A stretch of 7,393 nt of DNA from Methanosaeta sp. NSP1 (GTDB lineage Archaea > Halobacteriota > Methanosarcinia > Methanotrichales > Methanotrichaceae), in the NCBI GenBank assembly GCA_002256595.1, contig NOLC01000188.1, positions 1 to 7,393 on the forward strand, written 5' to 3'. Shown piece after piece: positions 4,778 through 7,393 of this stretch; positions within the stretch are counted from its first letter, which is position 1, and each line of letters starts with the position of its first letter. Under the pieces are notes generated by a model, which worked only from the letters and a program-made list of their open reading frames with translations, made no database searches and was not told the origin of the DNA. The translations under genes and the position numbers were made by a program.

Positions 4778-6112
4778 TCAAGGCTTGATCCCGAACTCCG
4801 GCAGCATATCCACTGCCGCCTTGCGGGCCTGCTGGTGCTCTCTCAGAAACCGCTCAATCCTCTCTGCCACATCCTTTTTGCATGTTCCGCACATACGCCT
4901 GCCGGAGCGGCACTCAGCATCCAGCTCTAGAAGCTCTTTATCATCGTCTGAGAGATGGAATACCAAAAACTCATAGATGGAGCACTTATCGGGCTCGCCT
5001 CCCAGCTTCTTCTGCTCGGCCAGGCTCTGCTTGCCTCCGGTTATGGCCCGCATGATCTTCTTGCCCGCCTCCTTGGGATCCTCGGTGAGGGCGATGTGGC
5101 TCTCCGGCTTGGAGGAGGACATCTTTCCGCCTGTCAGACCGGTCATGAAGCGGTGATAGAGAGAGGCGGGGGGCATAAAGCCGTAATGGCCGTGATCGAT
5201 CTCCAGGTTTATGATCAGTCGGTCGATGGTTCCCTGAAGGGCTGCCAAGCCTGTATCATCGCTTATTTGAATGTCGGTGAGGTCTATATGCTCCTCATAT
5301 CGCTTGACCTTGCCTGCGACCAGATCCTTCAAGGCCTCTTCTGCCGCCTGCATCAGCTCCGGGCTGGCCGCTTTACCTCTGATGCTGATGTAATCGCCTC
5401 GCAGCTCCACCAGGAACTTTCTCATGCGGTAGGCCAGGTCGCGGGTGAGCTTGATGTGAGGATCCTGATCCGCCCCCACGGGAATGACCACCGGCTTGGG
5501 GCCGCCGAATTCCTTTAACTGGGGATGGAGGATGTCTGCGCTCTGGGCCATGACGCTCTCCATGTGGGAGATATGGGTCTCCCCGGAGAAGCCGTAGATG
5601 GCGCTGACCTCGGAGAAGTTGGCCTCGCTGCCCAGCTCAAAGGCCAGGTTTCTCATGGAATAGTTCTCCGACTGGAAATATATGTGGCTGCCCTCCCTGG
5701 GTGCGAAGCCCAGGGCTATAAGGCTGAGGATGTACTCGTTTATGCCCAGAGCCCTGCACCTCTCCCAGCTTATGCCCCGCACGGCATGGGCTTCCATATC
5801 GGCTATGGCGGCAAATGCATCCCCGCCCTGCTGCTGGTGCCAGATGATCTCATTCATGACCATCATATGGCCGAAGTGAGCCCTGCCGGAGGGCATGAAG
5901 CCGCTCATCACGGCAAAGGGCTCGTGCTTTTGCATGGCGGCAAGAACCGGCTCGTATCCTCTATGGCCGAAGATTATCTTGCGGCGCATATAGGGATGGG
6001 GATTTTCCAGCTCGGAGAGGATCTGATCGAAGTTGGATATGCCAAACTCCACAAAGAGCTTGCTGTAATCGTCTACGTGAACTGCTCCCCAGGGATCAAG
6101 CTTCAATTCCAT
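4778..6112 (-). CDS. trpS: Tryptophanyl-tRNA synthetase, archaeal type with internal insertion
   Basis: This 444-residue class I aminoacyl-tRNA synthetase charges tRNA-Trp with tryptophan using ATP. The N-terminal stretch LDPWGAVHVDDYSKLFVEFG is typical of archaeal/eukaryotic TrpRS. The HIGH-type motif is HFGH (79-82) in SGFMPSGRAHFGHMM, and the KMSKS-type motif is KMSSS (330-334) after TGLTGG. VGADQDPHIKLTRDLA (212-227) is the conserved core segment before the anticodon-side helices. Between it and PPASLYHRF (314-322) lie nearly 90 residues, where shorter family members have a brief linker, so this enzyme carries an insertion of about 60-70 mostly helical, charged residues. The C-terminal region has C401, C408 and C411 (CGTC). 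The ATG at 6112 has a TATA box about 29 bases upstream and no Shine-Dalgarno, which fits a leaderless mRNA. It is divergent from nth and convergent with the small unknown gene. Confidence 0.95.
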   Translation of the reverse strand: MELKLDPWGAVHVDDYSKLFVEFGISNFDQILSELENPHPYMRRKIIFGHRGYEPVLAAMQKHEPFAVMSGFMPSGRAHFGHMMVMNEIIWHQQQGGDAFAAIADMEAHAVRGISWERCRALGINEYILSLIALGFAPREGSHIYFQSENYSMRNLAFELGSEANFSEVSAIYGFSGETHISHMESVMAQSADILHPQLKEFGGPKPVVIPVGADQDPHIKLTRDLAYRMRKFLVELRGDYISIRGKAASPELMQAAEEALKDLVAGKVKRYEEHIDLTDIQISDDTGLAALQGTIDRLIINLEIDHGHYGFMPPASLYHRFMTGLTGGKMSSSKPESHIALTEDPKEAGKKIMRAITGGKQSLAEQKKLGGEPDKCSIYEFLVFHLSDDDKELLELDAECRSGRRMCGTCKKDVAERIERFLREHQQARKAAVDMLPEFGIKP

Positions 6113-6135
6113 GGCTCAAGAGCAGTGAAAACAAG

Positions 6136-6157
6136 GTATATCTATTCTTTGTTTTTT
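6136..6157 (-). promoter_or_regulatory. BRE/TATA promoter of trpS
   Basis: On the minus strand an A-rich BRE-like stretch (6147-6157) precedes AATAGATATAC (6136-6146). The TATA centre is about 29 bases before the trpS ATG at 6112. This is among the clearest archaeal promoters in the window and predicts a leaderless or near-leaderless transcript. Confidence 0.6.
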
Positions 6158-6202
6158 GCCTCCCACTGAGCTGTGATCCTTTTCCCTCACCCCAAGATAA
6201 GG

Positions 6203-6209
6203 TTAATAG
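6203..6209 (+). promoter_or_regulatory. TATA-like element of nth
   Basis: TTAATAG is centred about 30 bases upstream of the ATG at 6236 and is preceded by purine-rich AAGATAAGG. There is no convincing Shine-Dalgarno between it and the start codon, so a leaderless mRNA is plausible. The match is moderate. Confidence 0.4.
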
Positions 6210-6235
6210 CCATGCACCTCCCCCACCAGGGCTGA

Positions 6236-6898
6236 ATGGATCGGCAAAGAGTCGCAGACTGCATTGCCCGGCTGGAGGAGGAGTACGGCATTCCCAGGCC
6301 GGATGATGAGGATCCGGTGGACCTGCTGGTCAAGACCATACTTTCCCAGAACACCAGCGACACCAACAGCTTGAGGGCCTTTGCTCAATTGAAGAGGGTC
6401 TTTCCCGACTATGAGATCCTTCTGGCGACGCCGGATGAGGCCGTGGCCGATAGCATTCGCAGCGGTGGCCTGGCCGAGATAAAAGCCCGACGAATAAAAG
6501 AGGCCCTAAGTAAAATCAAGGAGGATATTGGAGAGATCACCCTGGCTTCTCTGGCAAGCATGAAAAAGGAGGTGGCCATGAATTATCTGCTCAGCCTCCC
6601 AGGTGTGGGGCCCAAGACCGCCTCGATAGTGCTGCTTTTTGCCTTCGGCATGCCATTTATGCCTGTGGACACTCATGTCTTCCGCCTCTCCCGTCGGCTG
6701 GGGCTCTTGGAGGAGAAGACCGGTCCGGAGAAGGCCCAAAAGGTGCTGGAAGCAATAGTGCCGCCGGAGAAGTACACCTCATTTCATCTCAACCTGATCC
6801 GGCACGGCAGACAGGTCTGCCGGGCGCGGGGGCCCAGACATGAGCAGTGCGTCCTGCAAAGCTGCTGCCAATGCTATTTGCAGGGCCAAAAGCCTTAA
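6236..6898 (+). CDS. nth: Endonuclease III-like DNA glycosylase/AP lyase (HhH-GPD, Fe-S)
   Basis: This 220-residue base-excision-repair enzyme removes oxidised pyrimidines and nicks the abasic site. The helix with TILSQNTSDTNS (34-45) matches the N-terminal core. The helix-hairpin-helix LPGVGPKTASIVLL (121-134) carries the catalytic Lys K127, and VDTHVFRLSRR (144-154) carries the catalytic Asp D145. The C-terminal 4Fe-4S loop normally reads C-x6-C-x2-C-x5-C. Here the same spacing gives C195, H202, C205 and C211, so the second ligand is His, with extra Cys at 210 and 213 nearby. The cluster may be His-ligated, rearranged or weakened. The length is close to the usual 210-220. Alternative substrate preference within the HhH-GPD superfamily cannot be excluded. 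The gene stands alone, divergent from trpS, and its stop codon overlaps the tRNA-Glu promoter. Confidence 0.9.
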   Translation: MDRQRVADCIARLEEEYGIPRPDDEDPVDLLVKTILSQNTSDTNSLRAFAQLKRVFPDYEILLATPDEAVADSIRSGGLAEIKARRIKEALSKIKEDIGEITLASLASMKKEVAMNYLLSLPGVGPKTASIVLLFAFGMPFMPVDTHVFRLSRRLGLLEEKTGPEKAQKVLEAIVPPEKYTSFHLNLIRHGRQVCRARGPRHEQCVLQSCCQCYLQGQKP

Positions 6899-6902
6899 AT
6901 GA
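6892..6902 (+). promoter_or_regulatory. TATA box of tRNA-Glu, overlapping nth stop codon
   Basis: CCTTAAATGAT contains the nth stop codon (TAA 6896-6898) and a TATA-like core about 29 bases before the mature tRNA 5' end at 6927. Transcription should start a few bases upstream of the tRNA, leaving a short 5' leader for RNase P. Confidence 0.5.
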
Positions 6903-6926
6903 TAGAAGAAACCACCCCCATTCCGC

Positions 6927-7001
6927 GCTCCTGTAGTGTAGCTCGGCCAATCATGAAGGACTCTCACTCCTTCGACTCGGGTTCAAATCCCGACGGGAGC
7001 A
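6927..7001 (+). tRNA. tRNA-Glu (anticodon CTC)
   Basis: This is a complete 75-base cloverleaf. The acceptor arms GCTCCTG (6927-6933) and CGGGAGC (6994-7000) pair over 7 bp with one T-G wobble, and the discriminator is A7001. The D arm has the GG of the loop (6945-6946). The anticodon stem AAGGA/TCCTT is perfect around CTCTCAC, placing the anticodon CTC at 6963-6965. The T stem TCGGG/CCCGA encloses TTCAAAT. The variable loop is 4 bases. No intron is present and CCA is not encoded, so it must be added after transcription. The D-arm wording GTGTAGCTCGGCCAATCAT is typical of archaeal tRNA-Glu. In archaea Glu-tRNA also serves as the precursor for haem-type tetrapyrroles, including coenzyme F430 in methanogens. 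Confidence 0.95.
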
Positions 7002-7021
7002 TTGTTTAATATTGAGATTTT
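7002..7021 (+). terminator. T-rich stretch after tRNA-Glu
   Basis: The sequence right after the tRNA contains short T runs (TTG, TTT and TTTT) in AT-rich DNA, consistent with archaeal termination at T-rich sites. There is no hairpin and no long uninterrupted run. Confidence 0.3.
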
Positions 7022-7041
7022 GGACCCGATTTTAAGGATGC

Positions 7042-7053
7042 TTTAAATATATT
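7042..7053 (+). promoter_or_regulatory. TATA promoter of nicotinamidase gene
   Basis: TTTAAATATATT is a strong archaeal TATA match. Its centre is about 35 bases before the ATG at 7082, so the predicted transcript has a leader of only some 6-10 bases. GGGAG at 7066-7070 is probably upstream of or at the transcription start and is not clearly a ribosome-binding site. Confidence 0.55.
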
Positions 7054-7081
7054 AGCTAACGGCCAGGGAGACATTTCGTAT

Positions 7082-7393
7082 ATGAGCTCATTAAAACCGA
7101 AGAAAGCTCTCTTGGTGGTTGACGTCCAGAACGATTTCTGTCCCGGAGGAGCTTTGGGCATCCCCAATGGCCACCAGATCATTCCTGCGATTAACAGATA
7201 CATCAAGGCCTTCCAGAAGGAAAACTGGCCTGTATTTGTGACCAGAGACTGGCATCCCCAGTTCACCAGGCATTTTAAAAAATTCGGCGGAGCATGGCCG
7301 GAGCATTGCATCGAGGGCAGTCCCGGAGCTCAGTTTCATCCAGACCTTGAATTTCCTAAAGAGGCTTTGGTCATGTCCAAGGGCATGGACATG
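7082..7393 (+). CDS. pncA: Nicotinamidase (isochorismatase-family), 3' end outside window
   Basis: The first 104 residues of a cysteine-hydrolase-fold amidase that converts nicotinamide to nicotinate and ammonia in NAD salvage. The frame is open to the window edge. LLVVDVQNDFCPGGAL (10-25) carries the catalytic Asp D14. TRDWHP (54-59) supplies metal ligands D56 and H58. HFKKFGGAWPEHC (64-76) supplies the third ligand H75, and MSKGMD (98-103) carries the catalytic Lys K100. The spacing matches archaeal nicotinamidases such as that of Pyrococcus horikoshii. The nucleophile Cys lies beyond the window and cannot be checked. The conserved metal site and GGAWP-x-HC context favour nicotinamidase over isochorismatase. 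The start is ATG 7082, with a strong TATA box upstream; it appears to be its own transcription unit after tRNA-Glu. Confidence 0.9.
   Translation, partial: MSSLKPKKALLVVDVQNDFCPGGALGIPNGHQIIPAINRYIKAFQKENWPVFVTRDWHPQFTRHFKKFGGAWPEHCIEGSPGAQFHPDLEFPKEALVMSKGMDM

Noticed and set aside
4955..6169. Two long plus-strand open frames (187 and 214 codons) antisense to trpS
   Set aside because: The minus strand encodes a full TrpRS with HFGH and KMSSS motifs. The antisense frames are in register with its codons, their Gly/Ala/Leu/His-rich products show no family features, and no ribosome-binding site was evident.
6927..7001. A tRNA intron, common in archaeal tRNA genes
   Set aside because: The anticodon stem and loop pair perfectly without any inserted sequence and the total length is a normal 75 bases.

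Overview
This is a gene-dense archaeal window, most likely from a methanogenic euryarchaeon; a Methanothrix/Methanosaeta-like member of the Methanosarcinales is my best guess. It encodes the small subunit (DP1) of the archaeal family D DNA polymerase, fibrillarin, an S26B-type signal peptidase with a Ser-His-Asp active site, an archaeal-type tryptophanyl-tRNA synthetase, and a CCA-less tRNA-Glu. Archaeal TATA boxes lie about 29-30 bases before several start codons. A NikR-type nickel regulator fits an organism with high nickel demand. The genus is inference; the archaeal assignment is firm.

Layout. Positions 1-298 are strongly AT-rich and carry no convincing gene, but hold two stem-loops and a U-rich tract. 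The DP1 gene (299-1831, minus) ends at this flank. It is divergent from signal peptidase (1873-2637, plus), and their promoters are interleaved in a gap of about 40 bases. Fibrillarin (2669-3328, minus) converges on signal peptidase and lies directly behind a complete NikR-type regulator (3353-3775, minus), probably in the same transcript. Divergent from NikR is a two-gene unit of unrecognised function: a 186-residue protein with a glutamine-amidotransferase-like fold and a Cys-rich patch (3904-4464), and an 80-residue charged protein (4478-4720). Tryptophanyl-tRNA synthetase (4778-6112, minus) converges on that unit and is divergent from an endonuclease III-type DNA glycosylase (6236-6898, plus). 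Then follow tRNA-Glu(CTC) (6927-7001) and the start of a nicotinamidase gene (7082 onward, cut by the window edge).

How it fits together. Most genes are independent housekeeping functions: replication, protein export, rRNA modification, translation, base-excision repair and NAD salvage. The layout is a series of divergent and convergent pairs, not one long operon. Points worth a second look are the predominance of leaderless-type promoters, an endonuclease III whose second cluster Cys is replaced by His, an insertion of about 60-70 residues in the tryptophanyl-tRNA synthetase, an internal duplication in the DP1 linker, the pairing of fibrillarin with nikR where nop5 would be expected, the uncharacterised gene pair opposite nikR, and an AT-rich flank beside DP1 that could belong to a replication-origin region. 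I see no CRISPR array, insertion sequence, toxin-antitoxin pair or defence system.
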